Positions 28,113-37,236 of a DNA stretch of 64,000 nucleotides are shown here, one piece after another (positions within the stretch are counted from its first letter, which is position 1; the number at the start of each line of letters is the position of its first letter). The stretch is from Mesorhizobium loti (lineage in GTDB: Bacteria > Pseudomonadota > Alphaproteobacteria > Rhizobiales > Rhizobiaceae). The stretch is from contig CP050293.1 of assembly GCA_014189435.1 (NCBI GenBank), forward strand, positions 3,601,001 to 3,665,000, in the 5' to 3' direction. The notes beneath the pieces were generated by a model. That model had not been told where the DNA came from, ran no database searches, and saw only the letters and a list, made by a program, of their open reading frames with translations. A program made the position numbers and the translations under genes.

Positions 28113-28149
28113 AATACGTAAAATATGCACAATATGTAAAATACGTATT
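28113..28149. promoter_or_regulatory. operator palindrome of the toxin-antitoxin operon
   Basis: AATACGTA at 28113-28120 and TACGTATT at 28142-28149 form a perfect 8-bp inverted repeat around an AT-rich centre. Inside it the 13-mer ATACGTAAAATAT is repeated as ATATGTAAAATAC. It lies 11 bp before the antitoxin ATG, where Phd-type antitoxins autorepress. The low GC contrasts with the surroundings. Confidence 0.75.
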
Positions 28150-28160
28150 AGGATCACTCG

Positions 28161-28412
28161 ATGAAACAATTCACCTTCTCGGATATGAATCGGGCGTCCG
28201 GCGAAATTCTCGAAACGGCAATGATCGAGCCTGTCGCTCTCACGAAACGCGGCAAAGAGAAGCTGATCATCCTATCGGCGGCCCAATATCGGCAGCTCGT
28301 TAGTTCGCCTCATGCCGTAGCCTACACGCTTGAGGACGCGCCGGACGAGGTTCACGATGAACTCATGTCCGGATTGGAGGCCATCACAACCGGTGACAAG
28401 CCGGATGCTTAA
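28161..28412 (+). CDS. Phd/YefM-type antitoxin
   Basis: This 83-residue protein starts MKQFTFSDMNRASGEILE and contains VALTKRGKEKLIILSAAQYRQL, the N-terminal DNA-binding and dimerising pattern of Phd/YefM antitoxins. A short acidic C-terminal tail would bind and neutralise the toxin. Its stop overlaps the start of the toxin gene by 8 bases. A palindromic operator lies directly upstream. Confidence 0.85.
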   Translation: MKQFTFSDMNRASGEILETAMIEPVALTKRGKEKLIILSAAQYRQLVSSPHAVAYTLEDAPDEVHDELMSGLEAITTGDKPDA

Positions 28413-28800
28413 GCCCGGCGATTTGCTTCGATACTATTATCTATGGGCACGACAGGCTGACGCCGGCGAGGAATCCGGCCGCAAGGCGCGGCCAGTCTGC
28501 ATTGTGGTCAGAACGCCGGCAACGCCTGCCGCACTGTTCTTGTTCCCGCTCACCTCGCAAAAGCCCGACCGGTCCCGCACGCATGTTGCCGTGAGCGAAA
28601 TCGAGTGCCGCAGGGGTGGGCTCGATTTCCCGTCATGGTTGATCCTAGACGAGTACAACCGCGTACAGATCGATGAAGCTTATGATCTCGTCACGACGAA
28701 GCCAATCGGCTCCTTCAGCCCGGCGTTTGTTCGCAAGATCGCGGGCCTCATCAAAGAGGCAATCGTACAACGCCGCGTGCGCGGCGTCGTCCGAAAATAG
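28405..28800 (+). CDS. PemK/MazF-like toxin
   Basis: This 131-residue protein starts MLKPGDLLRYYYLWARQAD. It shows the beta-barrel pattern of the CcdB/MazF fold: GDLLRY, RKARPVCIVV, ALFLFPLTSQ and DLVTTKPIGSFS. Family members are usually endoribonucleases that stop translation. The pairing with a Phd/YefM antitoxin, not a MazE-type one, is less common but known for mix-and-match modules. The start is inside the antitoxin gene. The family assignment is by pattern, and the toxin activity is inferred from the pairing. Confidence 0.72.
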   Translation: MLKPGDLLRYYYLWARQADAGEESGRKARPVCIVVRTPATPAALFLFPLTSQKPDRSRTHVAVSEIECRRGGLDFPSWLILDEYNRVQIDEAYDLVTTKPIGSFSPAFVRKIAGLIKEAIVQRRVRGVVRK

Positions 28801-28851
28801 CGGACAAACAGGTACATGAACGGGTAAGAGCTCTTCACGGAAGCAAGCGCT

Positions 28852-31614
28852 TCATCCCTCCCTCGCCGCCCGCGTCAAAAGCCGCTGATAAAACAGACCG
28901 ATACCGATCAGCACGGCGCCGAGGCCGATGAAGGACAACGCCCTCAGCACGCCTTCCAGCTCCGACATGTCGAAGATGAAGACCTTCAGCACGGCGATCG
29001 CTATCAGCGCGGCCGAGGCAATGCGCAGCACCTGTGACTTCAGCCAGACGCCGGCCGTGAGCAGTGCCACGCCGATGACCAGCCAGAGGGCCGAATAGGT
29101 GTAGGTTTCCAACTGGCCGAGGCCGCTCCACAGGCCGATGAACTCGCCCTTGAACAGGCGCCTTACCGACAGCGTGGCATAGGCGAAGGCAAGCACGGCG
29201 GCCACCAGCGCCAGCATCTGCGCATACCATTTCGGCCGCTTGTCCCTCGCATAGAGCGCTAGGGCGCCGGCGGCGGCCGCCGGCAGAAGATAGGCGAGGA
29301 ACAAGAGGTTGAACACCGGGATCCGGCCGGTCGATTCGTCGGTGAACAACGGATTCAGCACCACGAAGTGCCGGATGACGATGAGGGCGACCGAGGCCAC
29401 GCCGGCGGCCATCGAACCATAGCGCAGCACCGAACTTGGCGAGCGCATGTCGATGGCGACCAGGATGGCGCCGGCGCCGATGGCGATCAGCGTGTAGATC
29501 GCCTGCTCAGCGAGCGTCATGGCACCCGTGTCGATGACGCCGCCATGCATGGCATGGCGCACCAGCATGGCGAGTGTGAGCAGCGCAAACAGCGCCGCAG
29601 CCGCTTCCATGGCGAGGCGTGGCCGGCCATTGCCAGCTATTGGTAGTGCGGGGGTGGTGCGGGCGAGCTGCCAGGCGGCAAAGCCGAAGGCCAGCGCCGG
29701 CAGGCCGTAGCCCGGCAGCAGCCAGTTGAAGACCGGTGTCGTCGACAGGAACTCGGCGCCGACAATGGTCGGGTCGAAGGCGACGCGGCCAAGCACCGCG
29801 ATCACCGCGCCAACCGAAATCCAGCCGAGCACCGGATAGGAGCGCCAGCGGGTGACCAGCGCCGGCACGATGGCTGCCGCACCGAGCAGGATGGTGGTCC
29901 AGCCGGAATCGAAAGCCATATGCAACAACAGGAGCCCGGCGACCGCCGCGCCACCCAAAGCAAACGACACCGCGATACCGCCCTTGAGCGGCGGCTCTTC
30001 AGCCCGCGCGATCCACTCGCCGCCGGCGGCGAAAACCACGACAAGCAGCGCCGCTGCGGCGGCGTAGACAAAATCGCGGTCGAGATTGCCGAAGGTGAAC
30101 CAGAGCGCCAGCAGGATGACCAGCGGGACGATGACGCCCCACGCTGCCCATGAGGCCGCACGGATCTGCGTCCCGGCGGCGAACCTGTGCGCGGCCCAGA
30201 AGCCGGCGCCGATGAAGACCATGCCGAGTGCGATGCCGATGCGCAATGTCAGCGCATTGGACGTGGCCACGGGCAGTCCATCGACGCCCAGGGCACCGCC
30301 CGAAAAATCGGAGGCGATCGAGGTTGGCGGGATGATGCCGAGATAGATCAGCACCGAGACCAGCCCGGCCGCATAGAGGAGCGGCAGCGCCAGCGGGCGA
30401 TAGAGCGCGACGGCCACCATCGCGGCGATCACCACGGCGCCCGGCAAGGCATAGCCGGCGGCAGCGAAGGCCGGGTCGACCGACAGGCCCAGCGCCGAGA
30501 ATGCGACAAACAGGCCAGGCACGATGGACGGCCAGTCGAAAGCCCTGGCTGGCCCGGTTTCATCGCCACGGCGAGCGAGCCAGACAAGGGCGAGCACGGC
30601 CAGCGTGACGGCATCGATGAACAGGATGGCAGAGAGGTTCGCCCCCGGCGCATCGGTCATGTAAAGGATGGTCCAGACACCGGTGCCGAAAAAGGCGGCC
30701 GCCATCAGTAATTTCCAGTCGCGCATGCGAGCGATGACGCCGGTGGCGGCGAGCACGATCGCGAGGTAGCCGAACAGCGCCCAGGGATTGGGCGCCTGCG
30801 AGGCGACCAGCATCGGTGTCACCACGGCGCCGACAAGGCCGATGCCGGCCAGCGCCTGGCCATGGACCAGGGCGGCCGCGATCGTCGCCACGCCGATGGC
30901 GCCGAGCAGCGTGAAGGCGAGTGCCGGGCCGATGAAGCCGTAAATGCCATGCGCGGCATAGACGGTGCCGAACAGGATGAAGGCACCGGCCGCGGTCAGG
31001 ATCGCCGGAATATAGGCGCCGGCAACGCCTTGCACCGGCACTTTGAAGCCGGTGCGGCGGATGAACTCGCCGCCGGCGACCAGCACAAGGCCGAGCACGC
31101 CGGCCATGGTCAGCCGCACGCCGGGACCGAAAATGCCGGCCTCGATGGTGTAGCGGATCAGGAACAGGCCGCCCAGCGCCAGTGCGATGCCGCCGACCCA
31201 GACCGCCCAGCGGGTGCCGAGCGCGGTTTCGACATCGGACTGGCGAGCGGCTTTCGCCGTGGCGGTCGGCGCTGCAGGTTCCGCTGCCTTCGGCTCGCTT
31301 GGCGCCCATGGCCCGGACACGACCTCGCCGATTGGGGCTTGCGCTTCCATAGCTGGCGCCGGTGCGGCGACCGGCTCGCTTATCGCTGGCGAGGAAATGT
31401 CGGCCGCCGCCGCAACGGCCGGCGCCACATCGGCGGGCGCGACGTCTGGCGTGGCCTGTTCGAACGGCTTGGCCACAGGCGTCACGGCGCCGGAAAGGAC
31501 CAGGCTGCGCAGCGCGCCAAGCTCGCGCTCGACAAGGCCGATGCGGCTCTGCTGGCGCGAAATGATGACGAACAGCGCGATGATGGCGACGAGGCCGATC
31601 AGGCTTTCAAACAT
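28852..31614 (-). CDS. large DUF2339 polytopic membrane protein
   Basis: This 920-residue protein begins with a membrane helix and a coiled segment (MFESLIGLVAIIALFVIIS, RQQSRIGLVERELGALRSLV). An Ala/Pro-rich linker to about residue 125 follows, then more than 20 hydrophobic helices to the end. The ordering SDVETALGTRWAVWVGGIALALG before the first core helix and FDMSELEGVLRALSFIGLG near the end are typical of DUF2339. The role is unknown; envelope function is likely. Transcribed alone. Confidence 0.87.
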   Translation of the reverse strand: MFESLIGLVAIIALFVIISRQQSRIGLVERELGALRSLVLSGAVTPVAKPFEQATPDVAPADVAPAVAAAADISSPAISEPVAAPAPAMEAQAPIGEVVSGPWAPSEPKAAEPAAPTATAKAARQSDVETALGTRWAVWVGGIALALGGLFLIRYTIEAGIFGPGVRLTMAGVLGLVLVAGGEFIRRTGFKVPVQGVAGAYIPAILTAAGAFILFGTVYAAHGIYGFIGPALAFTLLGAIGVATIAAALVHGQALAGIGLVGAVVTPMLVASQAPNPWALFGYLAIVLAATGVIARMRDWKLLMAAAFFGTGVWTILYMTDAPGANLSAILFIDAVTLAVLALVWLARRGDETGPARAFDWPSIVPGLFVAFSALGLSVDPAFAAAGYALPGAVVIAAMVAVALYRPLALPLLYAAGLVSVLIYLGIIPPTSIASDFSGGALGVDGLPVATSNALTLRIGIALGMVFIGAGFWAAHRFAAGTQIRAASWAAWGVIVPLVILLALWFTFGNLDRDFVYAAAAALLVVVFAAGGEWIARAEEPPLKGGIAVSFALGGAAVAGLLLLHMAFDSGWTTILLGAAAIVPALVTRWRSYPVLGWISVGAVIAVLGRVAFDPTIVGAEFLSTTPVFNWLLPGYGLPALAFGFAAWQLARTTPALPIAGNGRPRLAMEAAAALFALLTLAMLVRHAMHGGVIDTGAMTLAEQAIYTLIAIGAGAILVAIDMRSPSSVLRYGSMAAGVASVALIVIRHFVVLNPLFTDESTGRIPVFNLLFLAYLLPAAAAGALALYARDKRPKWYAQMLALVAAVLAFAYATLSVRRLFKGEFIGLWSGLGQLETYTYSALWLVIGVALLTAGVWLKSQVLRIASAALIAIAVLKVFIFDMSELEGVLRALSFIGLGAVLIGIGLFYQRLLTRAAREG

Positions 31615-31697
31615 GGCGGTTCCCCCAAACCAGGCCGGCTTTCACTGACGTTCAGTCTCACTGACATTCAAATGCGGCGGCCAAACGGCCAGAAAAC

Positions 31698-32216
31698 TCA
31701 ACGCGCCGCCAGATTGGCGGCCGGAAAGATCGAGCATGTTTCGGTGCCGAAAGCCAGCAGCTTGCCGCCTGCATCCTTCAACGTCGCCTCCGACACGGCC
31801 AATGTGCGGCCTTTGTGGACGACTTTGCCCTCGCAGACCACCTCGCCGGTTTTCGGCGTGATGGGCCGCGTCAAATTCACCTTGAACTCCGCCGTCGTAT
31901 AGGCCTCGCCCTTTTCGAGCAGCGTCTGCACGGCGCAGGCCAGTGCCGAATCGAGCAGTGTCGCCGCCCAGCCGCCATGCACGCTGCCCAGCGGGTTGAG
32001 GTAGCGCTCGTTGGGCACGCCACGGAACACGGCCCGGCCTTCCGATACTTCGGTCAGTGCGAAGCTGAGCTGGAAGGAGATCGGCGGGGCCGGACACTTG
32101 CCGTCGACGATGCGCTGCAGCAGCTCCAGGCCGGTGTATTTCAGCATGTCGGCGTGCGGAATGGTGCCGAGGCCGAGCGGCGAGACCCGGCCGGGATAAA
32201 GTTCGACCTCGCTCAT
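31698..32216 (-). CDS. PaaI-type hotdog-fold thioesterase
   Basis: This 172-residue protein with a single hotdog domain contains [22 protein letters not shown], the conserved HGG(W)xxxxxD region carrying the catalytic aspartate, and [27 protein letters not shown]. Such proteins hydrolyse acyl-CoA thioesters, often aryl-acyl. Its start overlaps the stop of recO by 4 bases, so the two are cotranscribed. Confidence 0.87.
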   Translation of the reverse strand: MSEVELYPGRVSPLGLGTIPHADMLKYTGLELLQRIVDGKCPAPPISFQLSFALTEVSEGRAVFRGVPNERYLNPLGSVHGGWAATLLDSALACAVQTLLEKGEAYTTAEFKVNLTRPITPKTGEVVCEGKVVHKGRTLAVSEATLKDAGGKLLAFGTETCSIFPAANLAAR

Positions 32217-32989
32217 GTGATGATTTCTCTGGCCGCGTTCTCGCCAGCTATGGTCTTGCCGCGCGCGTGGTGCTTGCGCAAGGCGGCAAGGAAGCCGGCG
32301 CGAGCGTCCGGCGGCTCGATGCCGCGCGGCTCATAGACATGGCGGGTGAAGAAGAAACCGGTCAGCCGGAAGGCGTCGTCGACCGCAGCCGGGTCGGCGC
32401 GCAGGCCGGAGCCGCGCTGCAGAAAGGCCGGCAGAGCCAGCATCTTGTCGCGCCATGGCAGACCTGCTTCGCGCGACACCGCTCGACCCGACTTTGGCGA
32501 GACATAGGCCAGGTCCTGCCGCGTGCCGGTGGCGGCACATTGGCTGAGATCGAGGCCGAAGCCGAGTTCGTCCAGCACCAGAAGCTCGAAGCGCGCCACC
32601 AGTTCGCCGGCAGCATCGGCATCGTCAAGATGGACGATCATCACGGCAAGCGTTTCGTAAAGACCTTCATGAGCGTCGCGCTCGGGCAACAGGCGCAGAT
32701 GCGCGGCCATGGTCTGCAACCCATAGACGGCGACGGCGCTGTCCATCAGCCGGGCGGCGTTCATCTCGATCGCCTCGGCCTGGAACGTGCCGAGATGCTC
32801 GTCAAGGCGCGCTCGCCATAACAGGTCGACGCGATTGCCAGGTTGGAGAACGGGCTGCTGCTTGCGCGAGCGGCCACCACGAACAAGGCCGAGATGACGG
32901 CCATGCGCGCGCGTCATCACCTCGAGAATGGCGCTGGTTTCGCCATGCTTGCGGGTGCCGAGAATGATTCCCTCGTCGCGCCATTCCAT
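32213..32989 (-). CDS. recO: DNA repair protein RecO
   Basis: This 258-residue protein has an N-terminal OB fold starting [21 protein letters not shown] and a helical C-terminal domain. RecO loads RecA onto SSB-coated single-stranded DNA together with RecR. In many alphaproteobacteria recO directly follows era; here it is separated from era by porin 1, an ABC-transporter remnant and a phosphotransferase gene (33127-36223). Confidence 0.93.
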   Translation of the reverse strand: MEWRDEGIILGTRKHGETSAILEVMTRAHGRHLGLVRGGRSRKQQPVLQPGNRVDLLWRARLDEHLGTFQAEAIEMNAARLMDSAVAVYGLQTMAAHLRLLPERDAHEGLYETLAVMIVHLDDADAAGELVARFELLVLDELGFGLDLSQCAATGTRQDLAYVSPKSGRAVSREAGLPWRDKMLALPAFLQRGSGLRADPAAVDDAFRLTGFFFTRHVYEPRGIEPPDARAGFLAALRKHHARGKTIAGENAAREIIT

Positions 32990-33071
32990 GCCAGGAGCTT
33001 TTCACCGGTTGGATGGCGAAATCAAGGTATGGGTTTGGTGCCCGACGGGCCGACACCTCACATCAGCATAC

Positions 33072-33105
33072 AAAAAGCCGCCCGCAGCGATATGCTGCGG
33101 GCGGT
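33072..33105 (-). terminator. intrinsic terminator of porin 1
   Basis: On the minus strand, arms at 33094-33104 and 33078-33088 form a perfect 11-bp GC-rich stem with a 5-base loop, followed by five T residues (33076-33072). It lies 22 bp after the porin stop codon, a classical Rho-independent terminator. Confidence 0.9.
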
Positions 33106-33126
33106 CTGGTAAGGTCAGTCTATCCG

Positions 33127-34299
33127 TTAGAACGAGCGCTGGAAGCGGAGAATGCCGCCGATGTTGCTCTTCTTGCTAGCCTTGGTCCAGTTGCTGAAAT
33201 CGGCGTCGCCGAACTTTCCCGCATTGAGGTAGTCGACTTCAGCCGTGACCGTAAAGCCGGGCACAACGGTGTAGGCAACGTTGGCGGCGATGCCGAGGTT
33301 CTTCCAGTCGTCATAGGAAACCTGGGCGTTGAACGAAGTCTTGTCGTTGAACTTGTAGGTGCCGCCGCCCCAGACTGCCCAGTTGCCGCCCCACTGCTTG
33401 TAGAAGCCGCGACCGCTGGCATCGATGGCGTTGCCCGCATTGTCGTTGAGGTTGTCGTCTGTGCCGTAGCCGGCCATCAAGAACAGCGACAATTCGTTGG
33501 TTGCCTTGACGTCAAGGCGAACCTTGCCGGCGACCTCTTCGTAGTTGCTGTCATAGGCGACGACGCCCGTGATCGAACCCCAGTCGCCCTTGTACTTCAA
33601 GCCGCCGACGACATGCGGAACATAGCTGTCGATGGTGCCGACCTTGCCGGCGCCTTCTTCGAGAGAAACCAACCCCGTGAGGCCGTTGCCTGCGTCGAAG
33701 TAGTACTGAACGACGTTGCTCTCCTGCCCGCCATACGGAACCAGCGTATCCTGGATGACGTTGCCGGCATAGCCGATGAACGTATCGAAAGCCGTGTCGT
33801 CCTTGCCGACGCGCAGGCCGCCGAGCTGAATCCAAGCGAAACGCAGCGAGAGAGACTTGTTACGGCCTTGCCAGTCGTCCGCATTGGAGGCGGCTTGATT
33901 AAGATAGTCGCCGCTGCTGTTGCCGTAGTTGAAGCGCGTCTCGGTGTAGGTCTTGAGGGTACCGAGCTCGGTCTCCTGACCGGTCCAGGTCTTCAGCGTG
34001 AAGCGGGTGTTCTTGTAGTAGGTTGAGTGCGTGTCGCCGGCGCTCTGGTGGTCCGGAACGTGGTTGACGCCGTCGAGCGAGCCGGCATCGCCGACGCCGA
34101 TGTCATAACGGACATAGCCGCCGATGCGCAGGCAGGTCTCGGTGCCCGGGATGTAGAAGTAGCCGGCGCCGTAGACGTCGCAGATCTTGACGTATTCGGC
34201 CGGTTCCGGTTCGGCGACGACGACAGCGTCGGCGGCGCGTGCGCCGCTGACCGCGATCAGTGCCGCGGCTGAGCCGAGAAGGAGGCTCTTGATGTTCAT
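33127..34299 (-). CDS. Omp2/RopA-type porin 1
   Basis: This 390-residue outer-membrane beta-barrel has a signal peptide of about 22 residues (MNIKSLLLGSAAALIAVSG ... ARA-A). The alphaproteobacterial porin start follows, with two cysteines (VKICDVYGAGYFYIPG, ETCLRIGGYVRY). It ends in phenylalanine (LRFQRSF), as required for barrel insertion. It is a trimeric general porin by family. Two paralogues lie at 54095-55225 and 55916-57061; this copy is the more divergent at DNA level. A strong terminator follows, and a long AT-rich leader precedes it. Confidence 0.94.
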   Translation of the reverse strand: MNIKSLLLGSAAALIAVSGARAADAVVVAEPEPAEYVKICDVYGAGYFYIPGTETCLRIGGYVRYDIGVGDAGSLDGVNHVPDHQSAGDTHSTYYKNTRFTLKTWTGQETELGTLKTYTETRFNYGNSSGDYLNQAASNADDWQGRNKSLSLRFAWIQLGGLRVGKDDTAFDTFIGYAGNVIQDTLVPYGGQESNVVQYYFDAGNGLTGLVSLEEGAGKVGTIDSYVPHVVGGLKYKGDWGSITGVVAYDSNYEEVAGKVRLDVKATNELSLFLMAGYGTDDNLNDNAGNAIDASGRGFYKQWGGNWAVWGGGTYKFNDKTSFNAQVSYDDWKNLGIAANVAYTVVPGFTVTAEVDYLNAGKFGDADFSNWTKASKKSNIGGILRFQRSF

Positions 34300-34908
34300 T
34301 TTCTGACCTCTCCAGTCAAAGTTTTAAATGGCTTCGGATTTGTGGCTGGCGGCAATGTTTTCCCGCCTCACCCCCACAACGAAAAAGGCTCGCACCGCTT
34401 CCCCTTTTCGTGGGCGAACATACCCATCGATCTTCCGCCTTCAATGACGATTTCCGAAATAACGCCGATTCCGTGAACAGATTAATGCTGTGTTGCACAA
34501 ATAACACTAACCCTAACAGCGAATGGCACAAATGGCACAACGTCATATATTCAATATATATGCAGATACTTTCGCGACTAACTATACTTTCAGTTGGAAA
34601 CATTTCTACTATGATCGCAAAATTCGCAATATCTACCTGATTTTACCCGAAATCGACCTGATTTATGCCGCGTCCATTCACTGTCGGATGGCGTTATCTC
34701 GCCTGATCGCGCTCTGTCATTGCGACAATGCATCGACGTCGCCCGCCAGGCCGGCCGGCGCTTGCGGCGGCGATTGAACATGCCAAAACGCTGTCGCTTT
34801 GCTGATTGTGACAGTGGCACCTCTTCACATATGGCTGCGTCGTCGGCGGGCTAGCTGGTCGCGTGCCAATTGAGACGCATCGTCACGACAAAAGGCGGCC
34901 CTGGTCTT
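34300..34908. promoter_or_regulatory. 609-bp low-GC leader and promoter region of porin 1
   Basis: No gene was seen here. The region is clearly poorer in GC than the flanks. Two blocks are shared with the upstream region of porin 2: 34372-34399 (cccacaacgaaaaaggc ... cgcaccgc), about 75 bp before the start, and TGTTGCACAAATAACAC at 34491-34507, about 200 bp before the start. A perfect 7-5-7 palindrome CATATAT-tcaat-ATATATG lies at 34544-34562. The likely content is a promoter, a long 5' UTR and regulator sites. Confidence 0.65.
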
Positions 34909-35283
34909 TCAGTCGACTTCGGCGACACAGGCGACGTGATCCCCCGCACCGATCAGGCGAATCGGCACGCCATAGGTCCGGGAAAGCATCGTCTCGGTCA
35001 GGATATCCTTGGTGGCGCCAAGCGACGGCGAGTGATTCGGCGACAGAATCAAAGTCTGGTCGGCAAGGCTGAAGGCATGGTCCGGTGCGTGGGTGGTGAA
35101 GATGACGGCGAGGCCGGCCTTTGCCAGCCGACGCGTCAGCGACAGGAAGCGGGCCTGATTGGCGAAATCGAGATGCGCGGTCGGCTCGTCGAGGATCATC
35201 AGCTTCGGCGCCTGGACCAGCACATGGCGCAAGCTGCCTGCCGCATAGACCTGGATCGCAGAGGGATCAGAAGGTGTCGCCAT
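34909..35283 (-). pseudogene. chimeric remnant of an ABC transporter operon
   Basis: The 124-codon frame has a Walker B motif and D-loop (LMILDEPTAHLD, residues 28-39) and an H-loop histidine (VIFTTHAPDH) of an ABC ATPase. It lacks Walker A and the signature region. Its first 20 residues (SAIQVYAAGSLRHVL) instead resemble the mature start of a ModA-like substrate-binding protein. The simplest reading is an internal deletion that joined the first gene of a binding-protein/permease/ATPase operon to the last. Metal or oxyanion uptake is suggested by the ModA-like start. It should be non-functional. Confidence 0.7.
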
Positions 35284-35329
35284 GGCTGTTATCCCTGCAA
35301 AAGAGGTCCGAACTCAATCGTCCAGCGCC

Positions 35330-36223
35330 TCACGCCCTGCGTGCGTGATCGGCAAGCACTTCATCGATCACATGATGGGATTTTTCAACCTCGCCCGGAT
35401 TGACGCCGATGTGGCCGGCGACCGTGATCAGCGCCTTCCAAAGCGTCCAGCCGCGACCACGCGCCCACATCGCCTCGTCTGCGGTGAGGCCCGCACGAAA
35501 TGCCTCCCGGCTTTTGCCTTCAAACAATGTCCACGCAATCGCCAGATCGCAGGCGGGATCGCCGACGCCTGAGGTTCCGAAGTCGATCACCGCGCTCAAC
35601 CGGCCTTGCCTGACCAGCAAATTTCCCCAACTGACGTCACCGTGGAACCAGACCGGCGCGCCATGCCATGGCGCGGCAAGTGCTGCCTCCCACACGGCAC
35701 TGGCGGCGTCCGTATCGGTCCTGCCGTCGAGGACGGCAATCGCTTGCCGGGTTTCTCCATCGTAGACGCTGAGCGGTCCGCCACGAAAGAAGTTGTGCTG
35801 TCCCGGCGCCGGTCCGCCGGTGGCATCGATCCGCTGCAACGCGACCAGGAACGCGGCCAGTTCGGCCGCGAATTGCGGCAGGTTGGTGATACGTTCGCGC
35901 GTTGCCGTCTCGCCTTTTATCCAGCGGTAGACGGACCAATGCCAAGGATAGTTTTCGGTCGGCACCCCCATCGCCAATGGCACGGGGATCGGCAGCGGCA
36001 GCAGCGGTGCCAGCTTCGGCAGCCAGCGATGTTCCTTTTCCACTTGTAAGGAATAGGCCGCGGCGCTCGGCAGCCTCACGGTCATCTCGTTGCCCAGATG
36101 GAAGGTCCTGTTGTCCCAGCCGCCAAACTCAACCGGCCTGACCGCAAGATCCTTCCAGCGGGGAAACTGCGTGGCGATCAATCGGCTGACAAGCGCTGTG
36201 TCGATGTTCGGCTTGCTGTCCAT
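35330..36223 (-). CDS. aminoglycoside-phosphotransferase-fold kinase
   Basis: This 297-residue protein has the APH/choline-kinase fold: the Brenner motif HGDVSWGN at 194-201 with the catalytic Asp196, and the metal site VIDFGTSGVGDPACDLA with Asp214. The nucleotide-binding lysine region in the N-lobe is replaced by MTVRLPSAAAY. The substrate may be a small alcohol or sugar; antibiotic resistance should not be assumed. It lies downstream of era on the same strand and is separated by a palindrome. Confidence 0.85.
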   Translation of the reverse strand: MDSKPNIDTALVSRLIATQFPRWKDLAVRPVEFGGWDNRTFHLGNEMTVRLPSAAAYSLQVEKEHRWLPKLAPLLPLPIPVPLAMGVPTENYPWHWSVYRWIKGETATRERITNLPQFAAELAAFLVALQRIDATGGPAPGQHNFFRGGPLSVYDGETRQAIAVLDGRTDTDAASAVWEAALAAPWHGAPVWFHGDVSWGNLLVRQGRLSAVIDFGTSGVGDPACDLAIAWTLFEGKSREAFRAGLTADEAMWARGRGWTLWKALITVAGHIGVNPGEVEKSHHVIDEVLADHARRA

Positions 36224-36271
36224 GAACCCTTAGTGTTTCGACTCAGTTCCCAACGGCAGCGCGATGCGCCC

Positions 36272-36304
36272 TTCCGGGAAAACCGTTTCACACTTTTCCT
36301 GGAA
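36272..36304. repeat. short rhizobial palindrome, degenerate copy, after era
   Basis: TTCCGGGAAAA and TTTTCCTGGAA form arms with one mismatch around an 11-base loop (ccgtttcacac). The core resembles the palindromes at 41083 and 62792. It lies 6 bp past the era stop codon and probably acts as its terminator. Confidence 0.6.
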
Positions 36305-36309
36305 TTTGC

Positions 36310-37236
36310 TTAGCGCGGAAACTCGAGCCCCATTTCGCGGTAGCGCTCGGGGTCGTCGCCCCAGTTCTCGCGCACCTTGACGAACAGGAACAGGTGCACC
36401 TTCTGTTCGAGGATGCCTGCTATCTCCATGCGCGCCGACTGACCAATGGCGCGGATGGTCTCGCCCTTGTGGCCGAGCACGATCTTCTTCTGGCTGTCGC
36501 GCTCGACATAGATGGTCTGGTCGATGCGCACCGAACCATCGGGCTTCTCTTCCCATTTCTCTGTCTCGATATGCGAGGAATAGGGCAGTTCCTGATGCAG
36601 CCTGAGATAGAGCTTTTCGCGGGTGATCTCGGCGGCGAGCTGGCGCATCGGCAGGTCCGAGATCTGGTCTTCCGGGTAGTACCAGGGACCAGCCGGCAGA
36701 GCCTCGGCCAGATAATCGAGCACGTCCTTGCAGCCGGAACCGGTCAGCGCGGAAACCATGAAGGTGCGCTTGAACGGCACCCTTTCGTTGGCTGCCGCCG
36801 ACAAGGCCAAAAGCGCCTCGTGCTTGACGCGGTCGACCTTGTTGAGGATCAGCACCATCGGCTGGCGCACATCCTTCAGCCGTTCGAGGATGGCGTCGGC
36901 ATCGCCCCTGATGCCGCGCTCGGCGTCGATCAAAAGCAGCACGATATCGGCGTCCTTGGCCCCGCCCCAGGCGGTGGTCACCATCGCCGTGTCCAGCCGC
37001 CGCTTCGGCTTGAAGATGCCGGGCGTGTCGACGAAAACGATCTGCGCATTGTCATGCGTGGCAATGCCGCGCACGATGGCGCGCGTCGTCTGCACCTTGT
37101 GGGTGACGATCGACACCTTGGCGCCGACCAGTTGGTTGACCAGCGTCGACTTGCCCGCATTGGGCGCGCCTATCAGTGCGACGAAGCCGGAATGCGTGGG
37201 GGCAGCTTCCGTTGCCGGCTCTTCGGTGGCGGTCAT
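36310..37236 (-). CDS. era: GTPase Era
   Basis: This 308-residue GTPase binds 16S rRNA and helps mature the 30S ribosomal subunit. G motifs are intact: GAPNAGKST at 23-31 (G1), DTPG (G3) and NKVD (G4). A C-terminal KH domain ends near residue 300 (KIVLGHKGETIRAIG). Its start overlaps the rnc stop by 4 bases, continuing the acpS-lepB-rnc-era run. Confidence 0.96.
   Translation of the reverse strand: MTATEEPATEAAPTHSGFVALIGAPNAGKSTLVNQLVGAKVSIVTHKVQTTRAIVRGIATHDNAQIVFVDTPGIFKPKRRLDTAMVTTAWGGAKDADIVLLLIDAERGIRGDADAILERLKDVRQPMVLILNKVDRVKHEALLALSAAANERVPFKRTFMVSALTGSGCKDVLDYLAEALPAGPWYYPEDQISDLPMRQLAAEITREKLYLRLHQELPYSSHIETEKWEEKPDGSVRIDQTIYVERDSQKKIVLGHKGETIRAIGQSARMEIAGILEQKVHLFLFVKVRENWGDDPERYREMGLEFPR

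Noticed and set aside
35330..36223. Antibiotic resistance gene
   Set aside because: The APH fold alone is common among small-molecule kinases; no resistance-specific motif or mobile context supports the claim.
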